This document shows positions 36,963-48,965 of a DNA stretch of 64,000 nt, in pieces. The position numbers and the translations under genes were made by a program. The notes beneath the pieces are model-generated. The model did not search any database, had not been told where the DNA came from, and saw only the letters and a list, made by a program, of their open reading frames with translations. This DNA is from Siphonodentalium dalli (lineage: Eukaryota > Mollusca > Scaphopoda > Gadilida > Siphonodentaliidae), in NCBI GenBank assembly GCA_032622095.1, contig CP136062.1:151398875-151462874 (forward strand), written 5' to 3'. Position 1 is the first letter of the stretch, and each line of letters starts with the position of its first letter.

Positions 36963-37545
36963 TTTAATATGCCTAGCAGACATCCTCCCATTTAATATGC
37001 CTAGCAGACATCCTCGCCTTTAATATGCCTAGCAGACATCCTCCCATTTAATATGCCTAGCAGACATCCTCCCCTTTAATATGCCTAGCAGACATCCTCG
37101 CCTTTAATATGCCTAGCAGACATCCTCCCCTTTAATATGCCTAGCAGACATCCTCGCCTTTAATATGCCTAGCAGACATCCTCGCCTTTAATATGCCTAG
37201 CAGACATCCTCCCATTTAATATGCCTAGCAGACATCCTCGCCTTTAATATGCCTAGCAGACATCCTCCCCTTTAATATGCCTAGCAGACATCCTCGCCTT
37301 TAATATGCCTAGCAGACATCCTCGCCTTTAATATGCCTAGCAGACATCCTCCCATTTAATATGCCTAGCAGACATCCTCGCCTTTAATATGCCTAGCAGA
37401 CATCCTCCCCTTTAATATGCCTAGCAGACATCCTCGCCTTTAATATGCCTAGCAGACATCCTCCCCTTTAATATGCCTAGCAGACATCCTCCACTTTAAT
37501 GTTCTTAGCAGACATCCTCCCCTTTAATATGCCTTGCAGACAATC
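36963..37545. repeat. 28-bp minisatellite, about 21 copies
   Basis: Unit tttaatatgcctagcagaca plus tcctcgcc, with third-from-last position variants (cccc, ccca, gcct). Variants appear in a repeated order, so the array grew by multi-unit duplication. Confidence 0.95.
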
Positions 37546-37894
37546 CTCCCCGTTCTCGTGCCATCCTTACATTTATGTACCACCTTCATCAGGTGTGAGA
37601 ATTATATAACATATAGGTTGTAAGCTATTATTTCTTTCGCTATATATACCTAAGTTGACATTCGGAAAGGCTTTATAGTCCATCAGCCGGCGCTCCATTT
37701 TTTTCTGACCCTGTCAGACCTCTCACTTTGTCAGACACCCACATACCTATAATGGTTACCAGTAAAACATATGAAAACACATCGAGAAAAGCTTTTCGTG
37801 AAATTTTGGGTGATCGCATTTCGATAATCATGGTCAATATATAGGATGCAGGTTATATGGCCTCGTCATGATTTAAACACGTCTTTCATCTGTA

Positions 37895-38331
37895 GAATTA
37901 GGATCAGGGGACCTCAGCTGGCACACATTTTCATGTCAATCAAAAATTTACAAATAGCAGCACACAGGTTTATCTAACTGATGTAAAACTTTCATAAAAA
38001 ACATAAGCGGAAAAATAAGAGAGAGAAAAAAACAAGAAATTCACCTTGAAAACGAGACTGCACAAGTTCATGTTTTAAGATTCACTATAACATGTGCTCG
38101 GACTGGATCTCAAATAATTATCAAATTTTCTATTCTTTCATAAAAGTTATCACACATTCTATAAATTATAAATGATGATATGGTGGGTGAATCTAAAATA
38201 TTATTATTATTACCTTTTTTTTGTGTTTAAAAATTTTCTATTTTGCAGAATTTAATTTTAGTTGCCCATTCTCACAGTAAACATGTGATTCTGGTCATGT
38301 CAAGTGAGGTCCCCTGATCCCTGATTCTGTC
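37895..38331. mobile_element. MITE-like inverted repeat just upstream of exon 2
   Basis: agaattaggatcaggggacctca at 37895 pairs with gaggtcccctgatccctgattctg ending 38331. The interior is AT-rich with no frame. It ends 78 bp before the acceptor of exon 2 and may include the branch-point region. Confidence 0.55.
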
Positions 38332-38409
38332 AATCCCCAACAGTGAAGAAAAGTGCGTATCTCCAAGGGTTATAACCTACATGTTATGTGCTCTCTGTTT
38401 GTCTTTCAG

Positions 38410-40551
38410 AATATGCACCAGAGAAAAACAAGCCCAGCTCTGGTGATTCCAAAAAATCAAAGCAGGAAAAGGATCGCAGCAGATCGAGTTCCAGCTCATC
38501 TTCGTCATCTTCATCATCGCACTCCGAGGGAAAGAAGGACAATTCTGCAGGAGATAGCAGAGACCTAGCGGCGAAGCTATCCGTTAAAGCGCCCGAGAGA
38601 CCAAACGTCGAACAGGCACAGCTTGGATCGTACAATGCAACTATAACAGCAACATTACCGTCAGTAAAGATATCCCGAACTAGGTCGGGATCGAACTCTT
38701 CAAAATCAGGAAGGAGCAGATCACCTTCCCCAACACAAAAAGAAAGGTCAAGGTCGTCTACATCGAACTCATCTCGGAGTCGGTCAAGGTCACCGAAGAC
38801 GAAGAAGAAGAAGCCACGAAGCCGGTCGGGATCTTCGTCGTCTTCGGCATCGAACCGGAGCAGGTCCAAGTCGCCGACCTCAAAGGGCAAAAAGGGGTCC
38901 GGGTCAGGGTCGCCATTCGTAATTGAAGTAAAGTCAGAATTTACCAGAGACCTCAACAGGAGCAGGTCAAGGACACCACCTTCGCAACGAGAGAATACGT
39001 CAGTGACAAAACCGACGTTACCCAGAAGGAAAGACTCTCGATCATCGTCGTCAGGGTCAAGTAAAAGTGGGCAAAAATCAAAATCTCCAGACCCAACCGA
39101 CGACGAGAAAACCAAACCGAGATCCAGATCATCCTCGTCGAAATCCACGAAGTCAAGGTCGAACTCGTCTTCATCCAAGTCATCGCATTCGAGATCCCAC
39201 TCTTCTGTCGACAGACAAATGGCAGATAAAACGCCACAAACCAGTGGATCAGTAGGGATAGCTGTGAGACCGCCTGACCTCCCTGATAGTGAAGATAAAA
39301 TATCAGCTGCTGCAGAATGGGTCATCAATACCAGCCCGGGCGAACATGACGTCAATTTGAAAAGTCCAGACGGCAAAACAGTTGGGCCAACACACATAGA
39401 GGCGTCTCCTAGGATCGACATATCGAAGCCACAAACGGCCACGATGATCGACCACGGAGCAACAGGTGGCACAGTACCAGCTTTGGATATGAAGGATGAA
39501 GAAATAATATGCGCCCTTACACCACAGCTTGAATCGAAGCCTGGTCACATTTCTTTGGAATTCACTTCTCCGATCGTGGACACGGACTCTGAAGTTGATT
39601 CGCCAAGAAAGCCAGAACTCCCGACATCAGAACCACCAGAGTTTGACATCGAAACAAAGCCGGTTTGTCTTGATATGTCAGGCAATGATATCAGTTTCGG
39701 ACATGATACCTCGAATATTTCGGATATCACAACTCCTGACATACAACCCCTATCGCCTTTGAATGTTGATATGCCGTCATGGCAACTGGCAACAGACAGA
39801 CCTTCTGTAGACGTCAGTCCATCCAGTGTTCATACTGAACACGATACTTCAAATATATCGGATATCACAATTCCTGATATACACCCTCTATCGCCTTATG
39901 ATAATATGCCATCATGGAAGACGACATTAGACAGTCATTCTTTAGACGTATCTCATCCAAATGTTCAGACTGAAACACAAACAGATATCAAGATTAAAGG
40001 TCCGGATACACAATGGAAGATGGTCGGAGAAACGCCAGACACATTGGGCCAATCATTTGAAATCGAGTTTCCACCCAAACAAGATGTTAAAAGAATGCCT
40101 TCAAGAGAGATGCCTGTAATAATTGACGAGCAGTTGATTACTAAAAGAGCAAGTGACGTTTCATACAAACTTCCAGATTTGGCACAACTAAAAGATCCCT
40201 ATTTTCACAAAGATCAACCCAATGATCTGACGAATGGTTCGGTGGAGGTGAAACGTCCGGTCGCCAATGGAGATATGTCTGTTCGACCGAAGATCAAACA
40301 ACCTGTTATTGTGTCACTTGACATTGACGACAAACAGAAGAAACGAAGATCCTCCTCTTCCGGTTCCAGCAGCTCCTCGAGTTCGTCCTCCAGTGAAGAC
40401 GAAGTGATTGACAGAACAAAACCTGAAATTAGTATTTCATCACCGGAAATAGTGGATGCCGACGTCATGGGTAGAATGCATATAGATGTGCGATGTGAAT
40501 CAACTCCTCGCAGTGCAACGTATGTGGAAGATGATGCGAGTTTCGTGACTG
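38410..40551 (+). CDS. HSPA12-like gene exon 2: RS/SR-rich region and duplicated unit
   Basis: Encodes residues 438-1151 (phase 1 in, phase 1 out; acceptor tctttcag, donor ACTG|gtaagt). Residues ~445-705 are Ser-, Arg- and Lys-rich with runs such as GRSRSPSPTQKERSRS and SRSRSRSPKTKKKKPRSRS, resembling SR-protein RS domains. Residues 869-914 and about 915-960 are a near repeat: HDTSNISDITTPDIQPLSP against HDTSNISDITIPDIHPLSP, each followed by MPSW. Near residue 1085 comes a Ser run followed by EDE. The 2142-nt exon is a multiple of three, so skipping it would keep the frame. It is unusually long for an internal exon. Nuclear or condensate targeting is possible but unproven. Confidence 0.75.
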
Positions 40552-40569
40552 GTAAGTGAGCTTATACAC

Positions 40570-41308
40570 AATGGGGAATCACGTGGTTTCGAGGTTGGTG
40601 AGTACCACGCATTCAAAATTTAAAATTGGATTTTCCGTACGTTACTTGTGGGGCGCACCTCACAAGTACCCTGTGGTGCGTACGTCTGTCCGTCCGTCCG
40701 ACCTCATAACTCGAACAACTATGAACCGATTTCAATAATTTTATGTATGCAATCTCCTTAGGATGGTCTCTCCGCGTGATGCTAATTGCGGTTCGGTCCG
40801 ACTTTTTGTTTTCAAGTTACGCCTCTTTTTCGACTTATTTTGACTTAGAAAATTCTTTCCGACTTAATAACTTTAACAAATTTGAACCGATTTCAATAAT
40901 TTTTGGTATACATGCTTCTCACAATACCCTCTCTACATGATGCGGATAGGGATTGGCTCAGACTGTTTTTCGTAATATTACACCTTATTTTCGACTTATT
41001 TTGACTTAGAAAATTCTGTCTGACTTAATAACTTTAACAAATATGAACCGATTTGAATATTTTTTTCTGTACAAACTTCTTGTGACACCATATCGATATT
41101 ATTAGTCCGAATTTTTCTTTAAAGTTAAAAATCTTGTTGGATGAGTTTACGGATAATGCTGGTTGAATTTGCCACGGTGGGGGTATGCTAGCACTCGAGT
41201 GCACACGTCTTGTTACTTTTTTCTTCGTTTCTGATCGCGTTTGCGATCTCATCGGCCATTTTGAATGCGTGATACTCTTCAACTCCAAACCACGTGATTC
41301 CCCACCTT
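40570..41308. mobile_element. TIR element with atggggaatcacgtggtttcg ends
   Basis: The left end ggggaatcacgtggtttcgag...cacgcattcaaaat pairs with the right attttgaatgcgtgatactcttcaactccaaaccacgtgattccccac. It begins 19 bp after the exon 2 donor. Inside is a diverged tandem repeat (tttgacttagaaaattctgtc.gacttaataactttaacaaat) of ~140 bp. Confidence 0.6.
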
Positions 41309-41689
41309 GTTATAACTTATACATGTTCATAAGCACTATATATGGTCTGCTATTAGACACATTTCGTATAATGAACAACGACAGATAATTATTACTAATA
41401 GGGTACCACGTCATTAGAATTTGTGTTCTTTCTATTCGTTGTCGTTTTTCCCTATTCGTTGTTACGATTACGGTTTCGGATTTTGAACAAAACTCACAAA
41501 TACATCATATAGTTATAAGTTCGGGATCGTTTATCAGCTCCTAAATGTTGGAGATGATTATGCGATTTTGTCCTTAAATTGTGATAACCATTATGCGAAA
41601 GGTGTCTCTTGTTGTCGAATCTTTTTCCCCTGTGATTTATAATTGTAATGGTCGTACTCTATCGGCAAATACACTGAAAAAGTGCTCTC

Positions 41690-41960
41690 ATAAACGTGCA
41701 AAGTTTGGTCTATATCATGCCATGAATATCTACTCTATAGCTACGCCCGTATAGAGATCATATTCCACCAGTACAAAGCCTGGCTGCCTGGGTTTTTTTT
41801 ATGTTGTGACCCGTTCTGACAGGGAACTTTATAACAAACAAGGCGGGGAATATACTTCTTGTCAATACTTGTTCCTCAATAATATACTTCACATTAGGGG
41901 GTGGTCCCAACTCAAGATTGCATGGTATTCAGTGAGTTTTGTGAGCCGACAGCGATTGTG
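41690..41960. repeat. Dispersed repeat, copy of 23850-24290
   Basis: Shares tagagatcatattccaccagtacaaa, cccgttctgacagggaactt and aacaaacaaggcggggaatata. It lies in intron 2, 300 bp from exon 3. Confidence 0.6.
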
Positions 41961-42254
41961 CTAAGTAAAAAAAACGTTATTAGGGTATAAAACGCATGTG
42001 CTGAACAGCTAAGTTCTGCACGGAAGCCCATATCACGACAACACTTGGGGGCATCGTGTCCTCATTTGTAATGATTAGACACTGGATTCAATGCCGCCAC
42101 GAGACTGCCTCTTGCTGTAGATGGGGAATGTCACATCGTTCAATGTCATAACCAACTGGTATGTACCCTTTGGTTCCTTGGTGCGAAGTCACCAAGGAGA
42201 TGTCCTTAAGTTATGTGTTTAATTATGCAGTGAATGGCTTTTTTTTTCTTTCAG

Positions 42255-42736
42255 CAAAAACGAGTTTAGAGGCCGAATCTCCATTTAAAGGAAATGCTGA
42301 ATATTCAGAAGCAGACGACAAAACTTACATCCGGTCGCTTTCTGACACCGGATTAAGAATACAATCCGACATCGAAAGGCTGGACGACGCCATTACCGGA
42401 AGTAATACATATATTTCTGAGGATTCCGGGGTGGGCTCCCTCGGACGACATCATCCACACTTTGTCGTCGTTGCTATTGATTTCGGGACGGCCTTGAGCG
42501 GTTATGCGTTCAGCTTTATCCGTGACCCTGACAGTATACACGTGATGAGGAAATGGGAAGGGGGCGATCCAGGGGTTATCAACCAAAAGACGTTGACGAC
42601 ACTCTTGCTGACACCAGACGGCGAATTTAGCTCGTTCGGATTCGGTGCAAGGAACCAATATCATGACCTAGAACCAGATAAAGCGAAGAAGTGGCTTTAT
42701 TTCGATAAATTCAAAATGATGTTGCATCACAGTAAG
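42255..42736 (+). CDS. HSPA12-like gene exon 3: start of the Hsp70 ATPase fold
   Basis: Encodes residues 1152-1312. After a ~70-residue linker comes [18 protein letters not shown]: the phosphate-1 motif of the Hsp70/actin ATPase fold (Asp near residue 1227). Then follow [31 protein letters not shown] and [20 protein letters not shown], the HSPA12A/B signature. After DFGT, vertebrate HSPA12 proteins have Thr-Ser-Ser-Gly, whereas this has Ala-Leu-Ser-Gly. The donor is AAG|gtaata at 42737 (phase 0); an overlapping gtaagg five bases upstream would break the frame. There is no start codon near the acceptor, so the exon needs an upstream partner. Confidence 0.9.
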
Positions 42737-42955
42737 GTAATAATACTAAAGTTCTAAATGTACAACATGCACGACGGTTGAACGGTAAATTGTCAGGCAA
42801 TTTTTCGAAGATAGCTATTTCTTACACATATTTGATAAACCATTTGATAAGCATTTCATTACCTTAGAGTGTAATATCTGTGATTAGATCATTGGAATGC
42901 CACAAGTGGTTGTTTGCCAATGGTATAATAATAAGCTCGAAGCATATAGGATGAA

Positions 42956-43403
42956 TTAAAGGTACTCAATCCGATAAAACTCATCTCAATTACTATTTCA
43001 ATGGCTTCGGGGTCAACAATATTTGATTCGAGTCGAGGAAGCCATACATCAAAGCTCAGATTTTTTAGATATCGATTTTAGAAATCTATTTTGTTTCATT
43101 ATCGGGAATACTTTCTGTCCCAGAACACAGTCAAAATTGCGTTATTATTACCACTTGATTTTAGAGTTATCCATCCTTGTTTGTTTGAATAGTGTTTTGG
43201 TGTACACATCTCGAGCAGATTACGAAATTGAAGGCAATTATTAGTACTCATCTCGAGAAAATAACAAATTTCAAAAATCAATATCTAATAACTCTGAGCT
43301 TTGTTTGATGGGTTTGATATAGTAATATAGGACCCTCTGATCTGATTGTTGTTGTTGGAATTTGTTGAGATGGGGACCCTCTGATCGGATTGAGTACCTT
43401 TAA
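42956..43403. mobile_element. MITE with ttaaaggtactcaatccg ends (copy 3, internally deleted)
   Basis: Same ends as 6964-7450, lacking ~40 bp near ggtttgatatagtaatatagg where the other copies have cctcgactcgaatcaaat. It lies in intron 3 of the HSPA12-like gene. Confidence 0.8.
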
Positions 43404-44139
43404 AAGTCTAAAGTATCGACACTTGGCGATGATAAATGTAGTGTCGTATTTTATTTGTAACCTATAATGCTAATTAACCCTTTCAAAACTAAACACTCAT
43501 TGATGAGTAGTTATTCTTTAGGAAATGGTAAGATAATAAATTCAGGTCGTTTGTTGAACTGACACCGAAAATTCAGGTCGTCTGCTTATATTACCTCTAC
43601 ATCCACACAAAATAAATAATAGACTGTTCCAATTTACACTTTTTGTTTACTTGGTGGGAGAATAATTTTAGTATAGAAAACGTGTTATCTCCATGAGTCA
43701 AAATATTTTTCAGGGATGATGTTCCAGTCGAAAATAGAAATAAAACGTGACTCTTTTAATAATAATATTAGGAAATTGTAGATAAATACGAATAACATAC
43801 TACTCTGGCCGATAAAGGCTACTCCGCGGTAGATTCTCTGAGAATAATTTATGGTAGTGATAAGCAGCGCAACCCTATAGCAAGTTCCTCGTCGTCGTTA
43901 TCTTAATGTCAAGTGGGGCGCAGTGTGTGGTGTATACTAACATAATATCATGATTCACAAAGTTAACCCTTTTTATAATAAAGCATCATTGATGTGCAGT
44001 TAAAACATAGGAAATGGTCAGATAATAAGTTCAACAAAAAGGTGCATGGACAACAACCTTGGTGTTCTTTTATGTTCCAGACGACCGTGACATTTGGAAC
44101 TTATTCCCTATTCCTTATTCGAAAGAATAGTCGCAGTGT

Positions 44140-44490
44140 GGCTGAATAGGTCACTCTCACCGGTTTTCTGTGATAAAGTTACCCAGGTTCCTGAAATTGT
44201 GATAAAGTTACCCAGGTTGAAGAGGAATGTGATAAAGTTACCCAGGTTAATAACATTTTTGCGATCAAAATGACGAACTACAGTACTAATATGTCTTAAT
44301 TTATGCTTACTAAGAGCTCTTACTTGCCAAAAACTAAACAATATTTCCTCTTTCACTTTTAAATCGAGTTGATATTGTGAGATTTGCTTAACCTGGGTAA
44401 CTTTATCACAAATCTCTCCAACCTGGGTAACTTTATCACAACTTTAGGAACCTTGGTAACAGAAAACCGGTGAGAGTGACCTATTCAGCC
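44140..44490. mobile_element. Foldback MITE with repeated gtgataaagttacccaggtt
   Basis: Ends ggctgaataggtcactctcaccggttttctg and inverse. The left half holds three direct copies of gtgataaagttacccaggtt; the right half holds two inverse copies plus a decayed third. Internal sequence is AT-rich with no frame of note. Such repeat-within-inverted-repeat order recalls foldback elements. Confidence 0.75.
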
Positions 44491-44899
44491 GCAGTATGTG
44501 GCCAATTTGACCCATGTCTGTGTGGCCTGCCCAGAATACTCCCTATAGGTCATGGATGGGGTGTTTCTAAACAGTTCCCAAACAGGGTTGAATTGACTGC
44601 TTATATCTGCATGGGGACGGCAACAGAATAACTCTGATATTAATATCAAACATGACATATATATATATTATATATAAGTATAGTCCATATGAACCTATAA
44701 TTGTGAATGTATGATCTTGTTCTGCTAAACCGTTTGTTTATTTTCAGTCACACAAGTATTTACTTACAAATGTATGTCATAACACGAAGCCCTTGACACA
44801 AATACCTTCCGATCATAACTGAAGGATGCCTGATTATTCTTTATAGTATCTCAATTGCACGCGAGAATAAAACTGTCAATGCGTTGTTTCAATGATTAC

Positions 44900-45240
44900 C
44901 CATTATAGTACTCGATAGAGAAGTGTTCTCTCTGATCTTTGTTTGTTTGATCACCAAACTGAAAACGGCCGGTCTAAGATATCTACACCCACATATAAAT
45001 AGTTTGTCCACCGGTACAAAATCTGGGAACTTTTTGGTATTCTGACCCGTTTTGACAGGGAACTTTATAATATTAACCAAACAAGGCAGAAAATATATTT
45101 CTTTGTTAATGTTTGTTCATCAATAATCTACTTTACAGTATATATAGGGGGTGGTCCCAGCTCGAGATTGCATACTTTTTGGTGTTTTTATTTAGCCGAT
45201 ATCGCAATAAACATTGAATTAATTACATGGGATAACTTCT
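44900..45240. repeat. Dispersed repeat, copy of 23850-24290
   Basis: ccaccggtacaaaatctggg, acccgttttgacagggaact and aacaaacaaggcagaaaatata repeat in the same order. It is followed by gggggtggtcccagctcgagattgcat, as at 41890-41925. From here to 46720 nothing else is recognised, except a poly-C tract at 45765-45778. Confidence 0.55.
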
Positions 45241-46721
45241 ATGATTGTAACTTAGGGTGGATACACACATGCATGATGCATGTAATGTCTGTATGTAAAA
45301 TACATGTATTTTACATGGCCACACCAATAATTGACCAAATTAATCACCTGCGCGCGAGAGGTCAATTTCACCAGTGAGTAGTTATAAGCCATTATCAAAC
45401 AAACTGCCATCAAGAAATTTCAGGCCAGTCATAAAAAACATGTCTTCTTTCATGGATGCCCAAATGAGTAATTCTTGTCTGATATATGTTGCTGTTTTTC
45501 ACGAGTTATAATTCATTTCGAAAAGTGGATTAGAGCCGGTCGATTTTATACTTGATTTGTTTCTGTCATTTCTTGGAAACAGGGTCATCCAAAACAAAAA
45601 TAAAATATGCAGAATTATGTTATAGGATGATACCGGCTTGTTGAGATTTCTCTGATAATTTGAGAGCGAGCTCATGTGATAACATTAATTCAATTGGGAT
45701 TGCAAATATTCATTATAGCGCCAAAAAATAATGCAGGTACAGGGTTGAAATTAAAAAGAGTGACACCCCCCCCCCCCCCATTTATATACATATTTCTCAA
45801 GCCAAAGGTTGAACAAGCTCCTAACTGTCACAAGCTTGGATTATAACATTTTCTACCATAATCCATGATTGGGGGAGGGGTTGGTTCTCGAAAGCTTCCA
45901 ATAACTAAGGGAGTTAATTGAATGTATCAGCCGGGATTATCTGGGCAAGAATTACAATATAATGTTTTACTTAAATATTCCATAGTTGTAAATTTTGCGT
46001 ATACATGTATACCTGTATAACACAATAGAGGAAAGGTGACGTAGTTGGGAACTCGTAGCTAGGCAACCCTTTCGCCGAATGAAGACAAACAGCAACACAA
46101 TGCATTCAAATTTAAAGCTGTATAATATGTTCATAATTATACGAATAGCATAATTTGCTGCATATTAGATTAATCACTCGTAGAAAACAGACACGACATA
46201 CATGACTACGATATTTATAAAGCAGGGTGTCAGGACTCATGGTGCTGCATGCACATCCCCCGTCAGGAAATATGCAATGGTGAATTCGGTAGCTTCTGGG
46301 ATAATATAGCTCCCCGTGCATGTTGGGGGTCATAGCCCCCTGCGTTGGGGAAGAGGCCATCACTGGTATTAACATCAATAGAAGGCTGACAATGATTTAA
46401 ACAGAACGTCGACCATTGTTATCGCGCGAACAATTATTTTAAGCGGCCTGACGACTTTGTCCCAGTCAACGGCTCTTCAGCGGTTCCGAGTTTAACTCAC
46501 TGTGGTCAAACACAGTCGCAATGATTGGGTTGTCAGCGGACACATATTACACGGTGTGTATGATCCATGTAAAACGCCAAATACACGATATTTACAGAGA
46601 TTACATGCATGTGTGTATCCACCCTAAGCTATGGCAATGCAAACTCTCCACAAAGTGTAATAAATCGTGTAACTTCGAGTTGGGACTTTCACCTACAGCG
46701 AACTAAGTTATTAGGGAGCAG

Positions 46722-46872
46722 GTATTAACTAGGAAATATATTACCTGCATTGTTTTTCAATGTTAAACTTACCTGTCACAACATCAAAAAGTGTCCAGGT
46801 TTTGTACTTCATGGTGGAATATGATCTCTACGGGCATAGCTGGAGTCGAGATTCAGGGCTTGATCTAGTAAT
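46722..46872. repeat. Inverted fragment of the dispersed repeat next to exon 4
   Basis: gaaatatattacctgcattg, gtcacaacatcaaaa.gt.ccagg and ggtggaatatgatctctacggg are partly direct and partly inverse matches to 23850-24290. It ends about 53 bp upstream of the exon 4 start. Confidence 0.5.
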
Positions 46873-46925
46873 TTCATTGCCAATTTTTGCAATATTTCCT
46901 CATACATGCATGTCTCTCGTTCAAG

Positions 46926-47147
46926 GACCTGTCAAAGGATACTAAAATCAAAGCCGCCAACGGCAAAATGTACTCTGCGATAAAGGTATTTGCCCATTCA
47001 TTGAGGTTCTTCAAAGACAAAGCCTTAAAAGAGCTGAGCGACCAGTCAGGTACTACCATCATTAACGAGGACATACGCTGGGTTATAACTGTGCCGGCAA
47101 TATGGAAGGAGCCCGCCAAACAGTTCATGAGGCGTGCTGCATACGAG
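46926..47147 (+). CDS. HSPA12-like gene exon 4: ATPase fold, subdomain IA/IB
   Basis: Residues 1313-1386, phase 0 at both ends (acceptor cgttcaag, donor GAG|gtaact). Contains DTKIKAANGKMYSAIKVFAH, LRFFKDKALKELSDQSG and RWVITVPAIWKEPAKQFMRR. The last is the highly conserved VTVPAxW block before the ATP-binding connect helix in Hsp70s. All three align by eye with vertebrate HSPA12. The acceptor has a weak pyrimidine tract, so exon inclusion may be regulated. Read-through ends 9 codons into the intron. Confidence 0.9.
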
Positions 47148-47194
47148 GTAACTTTTCATAAAATTGAAATATGACTTGAAAAGAAGTTTCATAG

Positions 47195-47250
47195 AGATGT
47201 GTTATTGTTGTTGTTGTTGTTTTTTGTTGTTGTTGTTGGTGTTGTTGCAA
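47195..47250. repeat. (GTT)n microsatellite
   Basis: gttgttgttgttgttttttgttgttgttgttggtgttgtt. It ends near a relic of the pagtacctttaa-type MITE end (gaccgagtacctttaa). Confidence 0.85.
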
Positions 47251-48109
47251 CGGATGCTTCCGTGAAGAGACCGAGTACCTTTAAGAGTACACTTTAGTTT
47301 TTGTTTCCATTGCAATACCTTCAAGTAGAACAATAACTACATAATACACATCACATTGATACGGACATAGCCATGCAACTAAGTTGTCAGATATGTATAC
47401 ATGTATCAACACAAATGTGCATAGTTCTTGTAACAACAATATTTGATAGGTGTCCTCCGAGTTGTTCATATAAGGCCTAACAAAAAAATACGTTTGTTTC
47501 CGCTAACGAGCTGAAAAAAATGAGGGTAGGTAGGTAGGCTTAACTTTTTTTTTTTGGTTAACTTTTTTTTTCTTCAGTATCTTTAAAAATAACTGTATAA
47601 TACTTGTCAATAACCCAAACTATGCACTTCTAAGCCCCAATCATGTTAACCCAGATGACAGAGAAACTATAAACTCCTATTCAATCTAACATATGCTTTA
47701 ATATTTACTAGTCTACATACTAATATAGTCTTTGATAATCCTAATATTTCCCATATGGTCTGGCGACAACTGGAGTCAGTCCAGCACCACTGCACTGTTC
47801 TCATATTGGAGTGACCGTCTTGTACCGACCTCTTAATGATGGCTTCAGAACACCACCTTCTCCTCCACATTCAGTGAAGGATCTAGATATTTTTTGAGGA
47901 CACTGATATGCCAAAGGCATAACCTGAATGCCTGAGCGGAGGAAGGTTTGGGAGGGGTGACATCCCCCCCCCCTGCTGATGGTGGGGGTTCTCACCCTGG
48001 AAAATTTGTGAAAATCCATTGCATTTAGAGCTAATCTAGGGCAGAGTCAGTATTTTGAATTTTACTGAGAGGTCAATTTGATCAAGTTTCTCAAACATAA
48101 CTTTGGAAA

Positions 48110-48965
48110 TTTGTTATACCCCTTTTAAAAAAAGGGGGGTATACTGTTTTTCACCCGTCTGTCCGTGCGTCCATCCATACGTCTGTCCGATGTCTGTTCA
48201 TGTCATAACTTGAACAGTAGTACTCGGATCTCTATGAAATTAGGTATGATGTTCACTACTATGAGGACATTAAATAGAGGGTTCCATCGTTTTGTTCGGA
48301 TTTTCTATTCTAGAGTGTTTCATCTTTGTTTATCTGGAAATGTTGGCATTTTGGTCTGTCTGGGGTCTGTTCATGTCGTAACTTCAACGGTTGTGCTGTG
48401 ATCTCAATGAAAATTGGTATGGATGTTCACTACTATGAGGACATTAAAAAGAGTGTTCCATCGTTTTGTTCGAATTTTCCATTCTAGACTTATACATCTT
48501 TGTTTATCTGGAAATATTGGCTTTTTGGTCCGTCTGGTGTCTGTTCATGTCGTAACTTCAACAGTTGTGCTGGGATCTCAATGAAATTTGGTACGGATGT
48601 TCACTACTATGAGGACATTCAATAGAGGGTTCCATTGTTCTGTTCCGCTTTTCCATTCTAGAGTTATTCATCTTTGTTTTTCTGGAAATGTTGGCTGTTT
48701 GGTCCATCCGACGTCTGTTCTGAGGTCATAACTTGAACAGTAATGCTCAGATCTCAATGAAATTTTGTATGGATGTTCACCACTATGAGGACATTTAATG
48801 GCACATTCAACTGTTTTGTTTTTTGTTTTATAGTTATTCATCTTTGTTTACATGAAAATGCTGATTTTTTGGGTCCATCTGTCTGAGTATAGCAAACATA
48901 AGTTATAGATATGCCCACATCAGGCGGTATGCGCTAAGAGGGTATGCACCGGACAACAGTCGATC
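48110..48965. repeat. ~175-bp tandem repeat, about four copies, with hairpin leader
   Basis: Opens with tataccccttttaaaaaaaggggggtata, a short hairpin, then repeated gtctgttcatgtcgtaactt, gatctcaatgaaat.tggtat.gatgttcac and ctatgaggacatt. Closes with ggtatgcaccggac. A close relative of the array at 54975-56045. Confidence 0.85.

Noticed and set aside
36963-37545. CRISPR-like array of 28-bp repeats
   Set aside because: Units are contiguous with no unique spacers, and the genome is eukaryotic; it is a minisatellite.
38384-39472. 362-codon minus-strand frame, Asp/Glu-rich
   Set aside because: It is the antisense of the Ser/Arg-rich exon 2; its acidic composition follows from the complement of AGR/TCN codons.
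42161-42254. Start of exon 3 extended to an upstream ATG at 42161
   Set aside because: The extension is a pyrimidine-rich intron end (poly-Phe reading) with a clear acceptor at 42254.
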